This document shows, in pieces, positions 9,479-19,924 of a DNA stretch of 64,000 nt (position 1 is the stretch's first letter; every line of letters begins with the position of its first letter). This DNA comes from Ascaphus truei. Taxonomy: Eukaryota > Chordata > Amphibia > Anura > Ascaphidae. The stretch is from positions 113,985 through 177,984 of the forward strand of contig WSYH01000661.1 of the NCBI GenBank assembly GCA_036426205.1, given 5' to 3'. A program made the translations under genes and the position numbers. The notes under the pieces were generated by a model. That model did not search any database, was not told where the DNA came from, and saw only the letters and a list, made by a program, of their open reading frames with translations.

Positions 9479-9551
9479 ATAGTGTGTCTGAGTAAAGCTT
9501 GTGTAAAACAGACACAGCATGAAAGCAGCTCTGGCAGTATATATATATATA
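9479..9551. repeat. Right member of the direct repeat flanking PLE copy 1
   Basis: Begins ATAGTGTGTCTGAGTAAAGC and ends GCAGCTCTGGCAGTATATA; it matches 5695-5783 with a few substitutions. It marks the 5' (truncated) boundary of the minus-strand PLE. Confidence 0.6.
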
Positions 9552-11399
9552 TGTAGCTAAAATCGCTGGGGAAAAGCCTGATCTTTACAGTATGTGTGGT
9601 CTATTTAACCCATAAGCTATAACAGCAGGGTGCCATGCATAAGGCTATCTCCACATAGCGACAGTGTAAGCAATGTGTAAAAACTGACAAGCTAAATGGG
9701 GAAGGAAATGCATATATTATTTACCTATTACGAGCTCTGTATTGACAGAGACTCTTAAACCTTAATCCACTGAGTGGATGTTTCTCTGTTGGCTGTGGGC
9801 ATATAATTGTTGGATTAAAACTTTCTTATAATCCTATTTTCTTTTCATTGGTATGTGGATAATTTTTACCTGAATATCAAAGTATTCATTCACAGCCTTG
9901 CTAAGCTGACCAAAGGCTGCACATAATGTTCCTGCAATAAACACTCCTTAGGTTAAATTTGGGTGTTATTTTTATACCATATGTGTACTATGTAGAAGGA
10001 ATAATGCATGCATACTAATTTGGGGATTATATTTCCTACGCATCTGGGATACCTGTGGTGGGCCTTAGAGGAGCCCTATCTACCCTCTTTAACACCGTGT
10101 CACCCTCACCTTATTTTTAATACACTTGTATATACCCTACACTTAAGGCTACACTATCTATTGTTCTCCAATAATTTTTTTTCGTTTTGCGTCGTTGGGC
10201 ACTTAGGCTACCAGTTTGGGATTATACATTGTCCCATCTTTTGTTGCCCCATTGAGTGCAATAGTGGGGTTCTTCTCTAGCTTGGATTATTATCCAGACT
10301 AGATTTTTGTGCATGTTATTTTTCTGACTGTTTAATATTTACTGTACTAACGGTTTGGTTATGGATTAGCCAGCCAGCCTGATAGAAAGGCTTGCAGTGT
10401 TAGTAAATTCTCCCAATGTGGAGCAGGATTTATTTTTCTATAATTTATTTATGCCTTAAAGGGACAGTGTGCCCACATGTTTAGTTATGCTGTGGAGAAA
10501 TAAAGCCACTCAATATTTACTTTAACCTGAAACTACACATGTGGACTATTGCCTGACCTCGGATACAGGCCGTCCTGCCACAGGGAGCTGGTCCATGAGC
10601 TCGCAGGGGCAAGGTATCTGACAACCAGGGGTTCATCCAAAATGTGTTGGCAAATCCCGTGAAACAAAATATAATAAAGCGCAATAAATATTGTGATATA
10701 ATCAAGCTGCAGCCTAAACACCAGCGGTTTTCCCCAGAACCGCAAATTAAAAAAACCTAAACAAAACAGTGTTCATGGCGCAAAGTGATAAAACAGTTAA
10801 TATGTGCAAATGAACCCAGTGTTAGTTAGCACTGAAAAACACATAATACTGTAACTCCAAGTAGAAGATTCTCCAGGTTAGCAGACTCTTTGTAGACCCT
10901 CATATAAAGAAACACAAATGCAAGGATATAGTACATTAACATTTACTTTAAGATGTCAAACAACACAGAGGGGATGGTAACACACTCACACTCTCCCCGC
11001 TGGTAAGTAAAGAAGAAGTGACTTTGGGAGCACTTCAACCGTTCTCCTTAGATAACAGAGGATGGGAGGGGGGGGGGAAGAGGGCGCAAAATAAACAATA
11101 AAGTGGCATAAGCTAATTGTATCCCATATAATAGCTGAATGAGTAAATCAGTAGAGTACACAGTGAACCATCCACAGGTGTAAAAGGCATACAGAAGCAA
11201 ATATGACAGAAATAACAAAAATGGCAAAAAACAGAGAGATGCTAATAAATAAATGATGAATGAAAATAGGGAGGTGTAGGAATGAACTATCCTGACGGAT
11301 CCGCCTATAGAGTCAAAACGGAACCTACTAAGCTGAAATTAAATAGCAGGTCCTATATTCCAGGATCCCTCTACCCAAATTCAAAGAAAAGAAGAAAAT
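9552..11399. other. No gene seen; repeat-like AT-rich DNA
   Basis: No convincing ORF. A G run lies near 11,070. The right part (about 10,640-11,400), rich in A with scattered AATAAA, may be untranslated sequence of the PLE fragment that follows on the minus strand. I see no terminal repeats or RNA genes. Confidence 0.4.
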
Positions 11400-11805
11400 A
11401 TAAATCCTTCATTCAATCCATGTGGTGAAAGTGTGTTTAGCATATAAATCCACCTGCATTCGCATTGTCGTAATTTGATGTCCCAGTTGCCCTTGCGTGG
11501 ACCCCAGGGTATATGCAATATGCCCATGAAACGTAAATGTGTATGTCATTTATGTGCCTAGCCACCGGCGTGTCAAGTTTATTCCGAACTGAACCTAGAT
11601 GTTCCAAAATACGTACTTTGAAGGCTCTGTGGGTTTCCCCAACGTATTGTTTACCATAAGAACATTGAATCAAATACACCACCCCAGTAGTGAGACAGTT
11701 AATAAAGTCTTAGGTGGTATAGATGATATGTGATGTGGGGTCGGTGAACGTTTTGCTGACTTTAATTGAAGGACCACAGGGTTTATTACCAAGCCATGTA
11801 CGTTA
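11400..11805 (-). pseudogene. PLE GIY-YIG endonuclease fragment (third PLE family)
   Basis: The minus strand encodes VVYLIQCSYGKQYVGETHRAF, the GIY-YIG signature with the YVGET variant, followed by RILEHLGSVRN and, after a frameshift near 11,530, a C-terminal block close to CRWIYMLNTLSPHGLNEG. No RT domain precedes it. The residues differ from both the 6.6-kb/15.2-kb family (YIGKT or YVGKT with the KERMAMH block) and the 22.9-kb family, so this is a separate PLE lineage. Non-functional fragment. Confidence 0.65.
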
Positions 11806-12057
11806 AAACCAGAGACATAACATAAAACACAGACAAAGCTCAGTGCACATCCAGAAAAACTTATATACGGTACAGTGCCTAAATATACATGTATAAATAA
11901 CTAATAAATAAAATGGTCTTTTAGTTTAACATTTTGGCCAAATTGTTGTAAGCCCTTGAGCCAAACTTCACGGCAGACCACGTTTCAAGGGTCCCTACAC
12001 TAATATAAATTCTTAATAACCTGTGCATTGCCAGGAAGAATGATTTATAATAAATCT
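11806..12057. repeat. Direct repeat, first copy (about 250 bp)
   Basis: Begins AACCAGAGACATAACATAAA and ends near the GAAGAATGATTTATAATAAA word; it recurs with small indels at 12,409-12,652. Adjacent to PLE sequence and plausibly a terminal repeat of that element. Confidence 0.6.
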
Positions 12058-12408
12058 GTCAATATAAGTTGCAAAAGTTCTAAGTCTGATTGAAGCTTTT
12101 ATTACCTGTACATTACCAGGAAAAGCACTCTGTAATAGATTTGTCACAATCACACTGCATGCAGGCAAGTTCCCCTGATAGTTGGAGATGCCATGGAGTG
12201 AGCTTTTAACCATTTAAATGTGGGAGGGAGGGAGCTTCAATTGGATAGGAGGTTGCCACCCTCCAAAACAGCCAAGACTAGCTGCACAAGAATTATAAAA
12301 CATACAGAACACCTACAAGCTCAAATTGAACCCCCAAAATACCCACAACATATATATAAGCATATAAGTTTCACAGAGGAGTGCTACTGAGCATGGCAAT
12401 ATAATTTA

Positions 12409-12652
12409 AAACCAGAGACATAACATAAAACACAGACAAAGCTCAGTGCAACATCCAGAAAACTTATATACGGTACGTGCCTAAATATACATGTATAATA
12501 ACTAATAAATAAAATGGTCTTTAGTTTAACATTTTGGCCAAATTGTTGAAGCCCTTGAGCCAACTTCACGGCAGACACGTTTCAAGGGTCCCTACACTAA
12601 TATAAATTCTTAATAACCTGTGCATTGCCAGGAAGAATGATTTATAATAATC
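12409..12652. repeat. Direct repeat, second copy
   Basis: Second copy of the 11,806-12,057 unit. It runs straight into a perfect palindrome, so its last 39 bp are repeated in inverse order. Confidence 0.6.
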
Positions 12653-12687
12653 ATTCTTCCTGGCAATGCACAGGTTATTAAGAATTT
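12604..12687. repeat. Perfect palindrome, 39-bp arms, 6-bp loop
   Basis: Arms 12,604-12,642 and 12,649-12,687 are exact reverse complements around TATAAT. The left arm is the end of the direct repeat, so the right arm is a short inverted addition, as made by template switching or fold-back synthesis. Confidence 0.85.
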
Positions 12688-12953
12688 AAATTTAAAACAA
12701 ATCAACGTTTTCTTTTATTGGTGGAGTAAGTACAAAAACATTTATGGAGTAAGTAAAAACATTATTTAAAAATACAATTAAAACATTTAAAGTGTACAGC
12801 AATTCAAAACATTAGAGGTTTACTGTTGGTGTACTGCTAGTAAAAAATTATGTACAGTGTGAATACAATTTCAAACTAGCAACATTTCCTTTATTGAAGT
12901 GCGAAAAGTCAAACATTTACAGTGGATGGTTTACTGAACAGTAAGTCGCTGCC

Positions 12954-13039
12954 ACAACTCCAGTCCTCGAGGGCCGCAAAGGCCCGGTTTTCAGGATATC
13001 CTGAAAAACTGGCCTGTTTGGCGGCCCGAGACTGGAGTT
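12954..13039. mobile_element. Small MITE with CTCCAGTC inverted ends
   Basis: Terminal words AACTCCAGTCCTCGAGGGCC and GGCCCGAGACTGGAGTT pair as inverted repeats around an internal GGTTTTCAGGATATCCTGAAA palindrome. A relative lies at 19,974-20,070. Confidence 0.6.
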
Positions 13040-13056
13040 GTACAGGTCTTGTGTAA

Positions 13057-13473
13057 GTAAAACATTTCTTTATTAATACAATTTAAAACAAGCAACATCT
13101 CCTTTATTGAAGTACAGAAAGTCAAAACATTTACAGCACAGGTGTACAATATGGTGTTAGTAAAAACATTTCTTTATTAATACAATTTAAAACAAGCAAC
13201 ATCTTGAAGTACAGAAAGTCAAAACATTTACAGCACAGGTGTACAGTATGGTGTTAGTAAAAACATTTCTTTATGAATACAATTTAAAACAAGCAACATC
13301 TTGAAGTACAGAAAGTCAAAACATTTACAGCACAGGTGTACAGTATGGTGTTAGTAAAAACATTTCTTTATTAATACATTTAAAACAAGCAATACTTGAA
13401 GTACAGAAAGTCAAAACATTTACAGCACAGGTGTACAGTATGGTGTTAGTAAAAACATTTCTTTATTAATACA
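13057..13473. repeat. Tandem array, about 95-100 bp units
   Basis: Four to five units, each carrying ACATTTCTTTATTAATACA, AAACAAGCAAC, GAAGTACAGAAAGTCAAAAC and CAGGTGTACAGTATGGTG. The array is cut by the insertion at 13,474 and its motif resumes at 19,925. The same CTTTATTAATACA phrase recurs at 28.66 kb. Confidence 0.75.
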
Positions 13474-13581
13474 GTAAAAGGTAAGTTTGTAGGCGGTCAC
13501 TGCATAGATAGGATCTCAGCCAAGGATAAAGGTTAAAATCAGCTTTATTAGAACATGGTGCTGGACATCACAGAGATCCGT

Positions 13582-13622
13582 CTCTGATGCGTTTCGTCCC
13601 TTGTAGGAACTTTATCAAAGAG
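13582..13622 (-). ncRNA. Hammerhead-like motif in left inverted arm (U3/A8 class)
   Basis: Mirror copy of the motif at 19,262-19,302: CTCT / core TTGATAA / extra A / stem II GTTCC-GGGAC / GAAA / CGCATC / AGAG on the minus strand. Confidence 0.55.
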
Positions 13623-14115
13623 TAATATAATCTCACCAAACAATCTTAAGTAGGCAGGTCTCCCTCCACTATTGGCTGAAAAATTAATTAACACAGTGAA
13701 ATCACTTGTTCAATATCAATTGAAATTGAAGCCTAATGTGGGGAAGAGCCTTACCTTTCTATAAGATATGTGGTGAACACACAAATAGACACGTGATTAG
13801 ATAAACAAACTACAAGAACTATTAAAAATTATTAAAAAACAACTTTGTGTGATGTGGAGCAACATGAATATAAAAGTATGTATATTACAATCAATAGCAC
13901 TGGATGATACCTTATCATGAATGGAGTAAATGGAAAGAAACCTTATATATTAAGGCATAAGTACATAAATACATTCCATAATACAAAACATATATATGTT
14001 GAAAGAAAGAAATATAATACATAAACGCAGAAATGGAAATATGTATATGACAATAAGAATATTTTCAAAACTCTAAGTGATTACTGTATTTATTACTCTT
14101 GAATGAATATATATA

Positions 14116-14218
14116 TATGAGATTATGAGATTATGCATTTGTATATATATATATATAATATTAATATATATTATATATATAATATATATATATATATATA
14201 ATATATATATATATATAA
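14116..14218. repeat. TA-rich microsatellite at the 3' side of PLE copy 2
   Basis: Long runs of TA with a few interruptions. The word AGATTATGCATTTGTATATA occurs here (about 14,130) and in the same orientation on the far side of PLE copy 2 (about 18,692), a candidate target duplication. Confidence 0.6.
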
Positions 14219-14305
14219 AAGTATACATTACCGCATAGCAGCAAAAGGGAGACAGCACTCAGGTGAATGAAAATAAATGTATTAAATACAGCACATAACT
14301 CCAAC
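14219..14305 (-). repeat. 3' terminal repeat of PLE copy 2
   Basis: Direct repeat of 18,498-18,585 with only small differences (for example AAAAGGGAG versus AAAAAGGGAG). It abuts the TA run. Confidence 0.75.
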
Positions 14306-14343
14306 GTTTCGATCCCACAGGGGGATCTTCCTCAGGGTGGTGC
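14291..14343 (-). ncRNA. Hammerhead-ribozyme-like motif in PLE copy 2 (C3/G8 class)
   Basis: Minus strand: GCACCACC, core CTGAGGA with all invariant bases, an extra A, perfect 6-bp stem II GATCCC/GGGATC, GAAA, ACGT mini stem III, U, then GG...GTGC. Stem I forms CC/GG and GCAC/GTGC around an internal loop. It is the best-preserved C3/G8 copy. Confidence 0.6.
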
Positions 14344-14349
14344 AACAGA

Positions 14350-15180
14350 CACAGGACAGTGAGTGACTTATATACCCCAACACCCAAGTGACATAAACAT
14401 CTCCACATCATCAGAAAGCATCATCATCGGGCGACAAAACAGCTGTGCATAATACAATTTAATTAGATCATGCTCCAACTCCATGTCTGTACTCCTATTG
14501 GGGAATCCAAGTCACATGATCAAACCCAAGCTGTCAGTGTCATTGCATGTAAACAAACTGATGCTGCATCAGCAGGCCCGGTTTTCAAGGCAACAACATG
14601 TGTGCTCAATTCTTTAAAGGCAGCAGACACCGGTGGTTGTCATGTGTACTGCACGTGTATAGATACACCACTGCAAATGTGTATGTGCTGTAGCAGTGAT
14701 GAATTTACTTCTAAACAGCACCTAAGAATAACAGATACTGGCATGCGTATATCAGTAGAATCCTATGACAGATAGAACCCGCTGTAATCCCAGTCGGGTA
14801 ACCCATAATAAACCTGTCGGCGTCACATGCTGCATGGATATACATAGGTTGCTAGTTAACCCCTAGTATACCAGTACTGCTAAAGACACAAAGTGCGATC
14901 AAATAAAGGAACATACTGTCTGTAGAACTACATAAATATACAATATACGGACCTGCAAAAATGTGGAATAAAGAACACCCAATACACAGTGAGGGTAAAG
15001 TGAAGAGAACCGGGAGGGGAAAATAAAATCAATGGAAGAAGCTGAACGACAAGAATATACAAGCTGTAGTAAAATATACTGTATAATAAATGCCTTTTAC
15101 ATAATCATTTTGAACTACGCTGATCCATGTATACATACAGTTGATGTTGAACAGTAATAATTACAAAAAATTACAAAAAA
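14350..15180 (-). other. 3' untranslated region of PLE copy 2
   Basis: No coding region; a plus-strand ORF of 101 codons at 14,470-14,775 has no family resemblance. Three TTACAAAAAA words immediately follow the ORF2 stop at 15,163-15,190. Confidence 0.5.
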
Positions 15181-17460
15181 TTACAAAAAACAACCCAAGT
15201 TCATGTCCTCATTCAGGCCTTTGGGGGCCATAGAATCCAGTCTGTGAATCATCCTCGCCTCAAGCTGGAGCAAAAGCCTGTGTCTATTTCCTCCCCTGGT
15301 TGGAGTATGGGCTTGTACAACGGGCATACAACGAAAGGTGGCTAAGCTGTGCTGTTTAAGCTTAAAGTGCCTTGCCACTGGTAACAGCTTAAGATCATCA
15401 GAATTGGTGGGGTCAGCAAGGGCCTTGCGTATTGTGGAACGATGCATTGCTATTCGTTCCTTAAGCATACGCGATGTCTTGCCCACGTAAAGAAGCCCAC
15501 AGGGGCATTTGATAATGTAGACTACAAATTTTGAGTCACAATTGAGAAAATCCACAATTTTAATTGGATAACCTTTATGCGGATGCATAAAAGTGTTGCC
15601 CAGCATTAAATACTGGCAATTTACACAACCTCTACACTTGTGCACCCCCGGAGCTTTTGTTAGCCAGGTCGTTTTGCTGCATATTTATCCACTGGGTCCG
15701 CCTTTATGAGGTAATCCCCCACATTCCGACCCCGCCGATAGCAAAAGAGGGGTGGGGACTCAAAATGTTTTCCGATACGTTTATCATTCGCCAAAATGTG
15801 CCAGTTTTGCTTTATACTGCATTGTATCTGGCTTGAGGCAGTACTATATGTTGTTACTATGTGAAACCGATCATTTTCAATGGTTGTCACCGTAGGTTTC
15901 AGTAGATCACCCCTTGTTGGTAAACGTGTTTTGGCTAATGCTTGATCAATTTCTGTCCGATCGTAGCCCCTCTCTCTGAAGCGATCTGCCATTTTCTGTA
16001 AAGCTGCTTCAACATGCGTAGGATCGCTTGTAATTCTCCGTACCCGGAGCATTTGTGAAAAGGGGAGTCCCCTCTTTAGAGGGGGAGGGTGATGACTCTG
16101 AGCGTCTAAGAGAGTATTCTTATCTGTGTCCTTTGTATGTATTCTAGTACACAATACATTATTTTCCTTGTATACCACGGTATCCAGAAACACTATATTA
16201 GTGGCACTGTACTGGTACGTGAAGCGTATGTTTGATGGTATGAGATTCACATAATGAATAAATTCCAACAGATCATGTTCGCCCCCACCCCACAGGAGGA
16301 ACACATCATCGATGAATCTAGCATAATATAAAATAGACTCAGCGTGTGGAGAATCATGTAGAAGGTGTGTCTGCTCATATGTGTCCATATAGATATTCGC
16401 ATAAGATGGGGCCATATTAGACCCCATAGCAGTTCCCATGAGTTGGAGATAGTACGTCCGTTCGAATCTGAAGTAATTCTTATGTAATATAAGATCTATG
16501 AGAGTCATAAGGAACTCTGATGGAGGACCATCTCCTCGGCCGGTACTGTGTAGATGGCTCCTGACAGCTTCCATCCCCCCCTCTTGGGGGATGTTAGTGT
16601 ACAAGCTTGACACGTCAAGTGTCACAAGCAGGACATCTGTTAAATCCAATGTTAGTGCTGACAGTTTAGTTATGAAGTCCGTAGTATCTTTAATATATGA
16701 TGACATCTGTAGGACCATAGGCTGTAGGTGAAAATCAACAAACTGTGACAGTGGGTGGCATAGTGATGACCGCGCCGAGATTATTGGTCTACCCGGTGGT
16801 GCTATGAGAGATTTATGTACCTTAGGCAAGGTGTAGAGTACAGGCATAATCGGAAAGTCAGTGGTCAAGAATTTAGCCAAATCCTCTGAGATCCAGCCAT
16901 TATTTAGTCCCATTGTGATAATTGAATCCACCTCACGCTTATATACCGCTGTAGGATCTGCGGTTAGCTTTTTATAATGGTCCTGGTGGGCGAGTTGACC
17001 CAGAATCTCATTGCGGTAATAGGAGTATGGCATTATTACAATGCCTCCCCCTTTGTCCGCAGGCTTGATGATAATTTCCCTTCTGTTGTTAAGGGATCTT
17101 AATGCCAGACGCTCACTCTTGGTGAGATTGTGATAGCTAATCTGACGGTTCATAACTTGTGGTTTAGTATTTGATTCAACCAGTCCCATGAAGGTGGAAA
17201 TGCTATGATTAGTAATCTGCGGATCAAAAACACTTCTGGGTCTGAATTTCATAGTATCCGAATAGACGCTCAATCCTCTGCCAGTGGTAGCAGACTCATC
17301 TCTCTTGCAGAAAAAGTCTTTCAATTTCAGCTGACGGTGCATCCTGTATAGGTCTACTTCCCAGTCAAAGGGCTGTTGTGCGTTAGTGGGAACAAAAGAG
17401 AGCCCTTTATGGAGTACCGCCACCTCTGCCGGGGTGAGGGTATAGTCCGATAAATTAAAG
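15181..17460 (-). pseudogene. PLE copy 2 RT / GIY-YIG endonuclease, one frameshift
   Basis: The RT part reads from about 17,460 to 15,660 and the endonuclease from 15,645 to 15,181. RT landmarks: KGGGIVIMP, YTLPKVHKS, motif A LDVSSLYTN, motif B AMGSNMAPSYAN, motif C FIDDVF. Endonuclease landmarks: CRGCVNC finger, VVYIIKCPCGLLYVGKT, terminal LEARMI. Compared with copy 1 the frame is lost after DKYAA in an A-rich GCAAAACGACC tract near 15,668, a one-base change that yields a stop and separates the two domains. Otherwise it is open and clearly homologous but diverged, so copies 1 and 2 are different subfamilies. ORF2 again opens by a -1 overlap with ORF1. Confidence 0.85.
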
Positions 17461-17461
17461 A

Positions 17462-18316
17462 TTACCGATTCTGTGTTCTTCCCCTCGCCCCTTTCGTCTT
17501 CGACTCTCGTGGTAGAGACCTTTGATTTCCAACCGCCCCTCCGGATTGGTCCCCGGCGTCTGAATCTGGTAACGGTGGTTTCTTGCCGAGATTCTGTGGT
17601 TTTGCTAAAAAAGGTTCAGTAGTGGTGTTGTCCTGGGTGTCAGATAGGTCCGTGTCACTGGTATTATATCTTGACCCTCCAAAAGCTGCCTTTCTGGATT
17701 TGGAATAGTATCTCCTTTGCCCTGGTCTACCCTGAGTGCTGTCACTAAGCCCCAAAAGCCATTTATACACTTTGCGTTCTTTATAATCAGATTTGACCTG
17801 CTTCAATTTATCCCGTTTGTATTTGATAAGGTTGGCCCTGTGTAGGTCAACTGCGGTCTGGAGTTTGTCAATCCAGTTAGTTGAAGAGTCTGATTCCAGA
17901 ATGTGTCCGTGTTTGTCCTTGATGTCAGCAATGTCCTGTTTAATTTTCGTTATTTCCTTCGTGGACTGTTCAATAACCAGCAGGGTCAGGTCAAAGGAGC
18001 ATTTATTTAAAATGGCCACCCACTTCTTACAGAATTCCGGATCCGTGCGTCCAATCGTAGGTTGGTTTTTTATCCGAAAACCACGGGGAAGGAGTTTCTC
18101 CTTGTGGTAATGAGATAGCGTTACAGCATGAAGGTAGAAATCCACTTCTCTCTTCTTTAAACGTATTAGATCATTATAAACATCAGAGGGTTTCTCCGGT
18201 CCAAAAACAGCATCAACTGATTCTGTATAGCGTATTTTGGCTACATCTGCATCCGTGTAGCCTAATGTTTCAGAAAGGTCAGCAAATATTTCAGCTGCGT
18301 CAGCAAATTCTTCCAT
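17462..18316 (-). CDS. PLE copy 2 ORF1, coiled-coil basic protein (284 aa)
   Basis: Complete ORF from ATG (MEEFADAAEIFADLSETLGY) to TAA. The first third is acidic-helical, followed by DPEFCKKWVAILNKCSFDL, a charged coiled coil (EQSTKEITKIKQDIADIK), NLIKYKRDKLKQVKSDYKER, KVYKWLLGL, an Arg-rich stretch (GQRRYYSKSRK), the acidic TSDTDLSDTQDNT and a basic end. It overlaps the ORF2 frame exactly as in copy 1: the stop CGG-TAA in ORF1 corresponds to CGG-TGA there. The conserved position in two diverged copies argues the two-ORF arrangement is functional rather than a mutation. Likely RNA-binding or multimerising; function unproven. Confidence 0.75.
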   Translation of the reverse strand: MEEFADAAEIFADLSETLGYTDADVAKIRYTESVDAVFGPEKPSDVYNDLIRLKKREVDFYLHAVTLSHYHKEKLLPRGFRIKNQPTIGRTDPEFCKKWVAILNKCSFDLTLLVIEQSTKEITKIKQDIADIKDKHGHILESDSSTNWIDKLQTAVDLHRANLIKYKRDKLKQVKSDYKERKVYKWLLGLSDSTQGRPGQRRYYSKSRKAAFGGSRYNTSDTDLSDTQDNTTTEPFLAKPQNLGKKPPLPDSDAGDQSGGAVGNQRSLPRESKTKGARGRTQNR

Positions 18317-18497
18317 ATCTAACAGTCCTGAGCCTCAAAGTAGTGGTATATAATCAATAATGAAAAAGCAGCTGATAAGCCGTAATGTACACACTATGGG
18401 TGCACAGTGCATAAATAGAATATGTGATAAAAAATCACTGGCACTCCAATAGAAATTCAATAATGAATAGGTTTGCATGTCAAATAAATTAATAAAG

Positions 18498-18590
18498 TAT
18501 ACATTACCGCCATAGCAGCACAAAAAGGGAGACAGCACTCAGGTGAATGAAAATAAATGTATTAAATACAGCACATAATTCCAGCGTTTC
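18498..18590 (-). repeat. 5' terminal repeat of PLE copy 2, beginning inside the hammerhead
   Basis: Matches 14,219-14,305, then stops at CGAAACGCTGG. Sequence beyond (ATACCATGCATCT side) is unrelated, so the upstream half of the hammerhead is absent here. Confidence 0.65.
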
Positions 18591-18711
18591 GTATCCATGC
18601 ATCTCAATACATTTTCTTTAAATATTTCACTTATATCATTACAAATACAATTCATTTATGACTGTGTCTTGTGATATAGATGTTCCTCAGATTATGCATT
18701 TGTATATATAT

Positions 18712-18715
<4 letters not shown>

Positions 18716-18762
<47 letters not shown>
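18716..18762. repeat. TA microsatellite
   Basis: Uninterrupted TA dinucleotides at the centre-facing end of the right inverted arm. Confidence 0.9.
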
Positions 18763-18765
<3 letters not shown>

Positions 18766-19261
18766 TTCAAGAGTATATAAATACACTAATCACTTAGAGT
18801 TTTGAAAATATTCTTTATTGTCAATATTCATATTTCCATTTCCTGCGTTTATGTATTATATTTCTTTCTTTCAACAATATATATGTTTTGTATTATGGAA
18901 TGTATTCTATGTACTTATGCCTTTAATATATAAGGTTTATTTCCATTTACTCCATTCATGATAAGGTATCATCCAGTGCTATTGATTGTAATATACATAC
19001 TTTTATATTCATGTTGCTCCACATCACACAAAGTTGTTTTTTTAATAATTTTTTTAATAGTTCTTGTAGTTTGTTTCATGTAATCACGTGTCTATTTGTG
19101 TGTTTACCACATATCTTATAGAAAGATAAGGCTCTTCCCCACATTAGGCTTCAATTTCAATTGATAATTGAACAAGTGATTTCCACTGTGTTAATTAATT
19201 TTTCAGCCAATAGTGGAGGGAGACCTGCCTACTTAAGATCTGTTTGGTGAGATTCTATTTA

Positions 19262-19302
19262 CTCTTTGATAAAGTTCCTACAAGGGACGAAACGCATCAG
19301 AG
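19262..19302 (+). ncRNA. Hammerhead-ribozyme-like motif in right inverted arm (U3/A8 class)
   Basis: CTCT (19,262-19,265) pairs with AGAG (19,299-19,302). Core TTGATAA (19,266-19,272), extra A, stem II GTTCC/GGGAC (19,274-19,278 with 19,284-19,288), GAAA (19,289-19,292), CGCATC with predicted cleavage after C19,298. Position 3 is U and position 8 is A, as at 4.56 kb. Confidence 0.6.
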
Positions 19303-19413
19303 AACAGGAATCTCTGTGATGTCCAGCACCATGTTCTAATAAAGCTGATTTTAACCTTTATCCTTGGCTGAGATCCTATCTATGCAGTGACCGCCTACAA
19401 ACTTACCTTTTAC

Positions 19414-19924
19414 TGCTATCTTACCTTTGGCTGGAGCACGCCAACGATCCCCTGCTTCAGAGGACGCAAACCACGGAGCCGCTTCCCTCTGCAGTCCCAA
19501 ATCTTACCGGCATCCGTTACACATCCTCGGAGCTCGTCCCGGAGCAAACAGATCGGCAACAGCGATGACGTCATTCTAAAGCGCAGCCACTGTGGAGCTC
19601 AGACCGGGACGCCATCGAAGGAGCAGCGCAGATACCAGGCGGGTAAGGGCAGCGGGTCTCGGTTACTCCGTGAGTACGGGAGGGGAGTCCACCACGGCTT
19701 CACTCCTTGTTCTCTATTCCATTCCCTGCATAACTGCCTCCCTCCTAGGTTGTCAGTCTGTTTCCCCGTTCCTTCATTTATGCATGTTATAGACACTTAT
19801 ATTTCAATAGCAGTGGGACCGTTTCTCTCCTTATTCATATGCATTTGAGGTGGCCTATTTAACCCATACATATACCTCATTAGAGCACCGGACATCTTGG
19901 GGTTCATTCCCCTTATCCTATATG
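19414..19924 (+). other. Non-inverted tail of the composite insertion
   Basis: Downstream of the right arm to the 14-bp duplication. Relatively GC-rich with a TGACGTCA CRE palindrome at 19,566-19,573. A 153-codon ORF across it has no recognisable domain. Probably leader sequence of the outer PLE-like element. Confidence 0.4.

Larger units (their letters stand above)
14219..18590 (-). mobile_element. Penelope-like element copy 2, full length with terminal repeats
   Basis: Minus-strand order: 5' terminal-repeat part (18,590-18,498), ORF1 (18,316-17,462), ORF2 RT-EN (about 17,460-15,181, one frameshift), 3' region and 3' terminal repeat with a complete hammerhead-like motif (about 14,350-14,219). 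The terminal repeats share GTATACATTACCGC, AGGGAGACAGCACTCAGGTG and AAATGTATTAAATACAGCAC. The 5' copy begins within the hammerhead at about CGAAACGCTGG, close to the predicted cleavage position, as expected if the copied RNA began at a ribozyme-made end. Confidence 0.8.
13474..19924. mobile_element. 6.45-kb composite insertion with long inverted arms and nested PLE
   Basis: TCTTTATTAATACA (14 bp) sits at 13,460-13,473 and 19,925-19,938, bracketing the block inside the tandem array. Inside, the left arm (13,474 to about 14,115) is the reverse complement of about 18,755-19,413, at high identity by eye; each arm carries a hammerhead-like motif. PLE copy 2 and TA microsatellites fill the centre. 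The outer element therefore looks like a PLE-related fold-back whose AT-rich centre was invaded later by PLE copy 2. Confidence 0.7.

Noticed and set aside
11980..12600. GAAACGTG words (minus strand) as further hammerheads
   Set aside because: GAAACGTGTC looks right for stem III, but the upstream bases give neither a CUGANGA-like core nor a pairing stem I.
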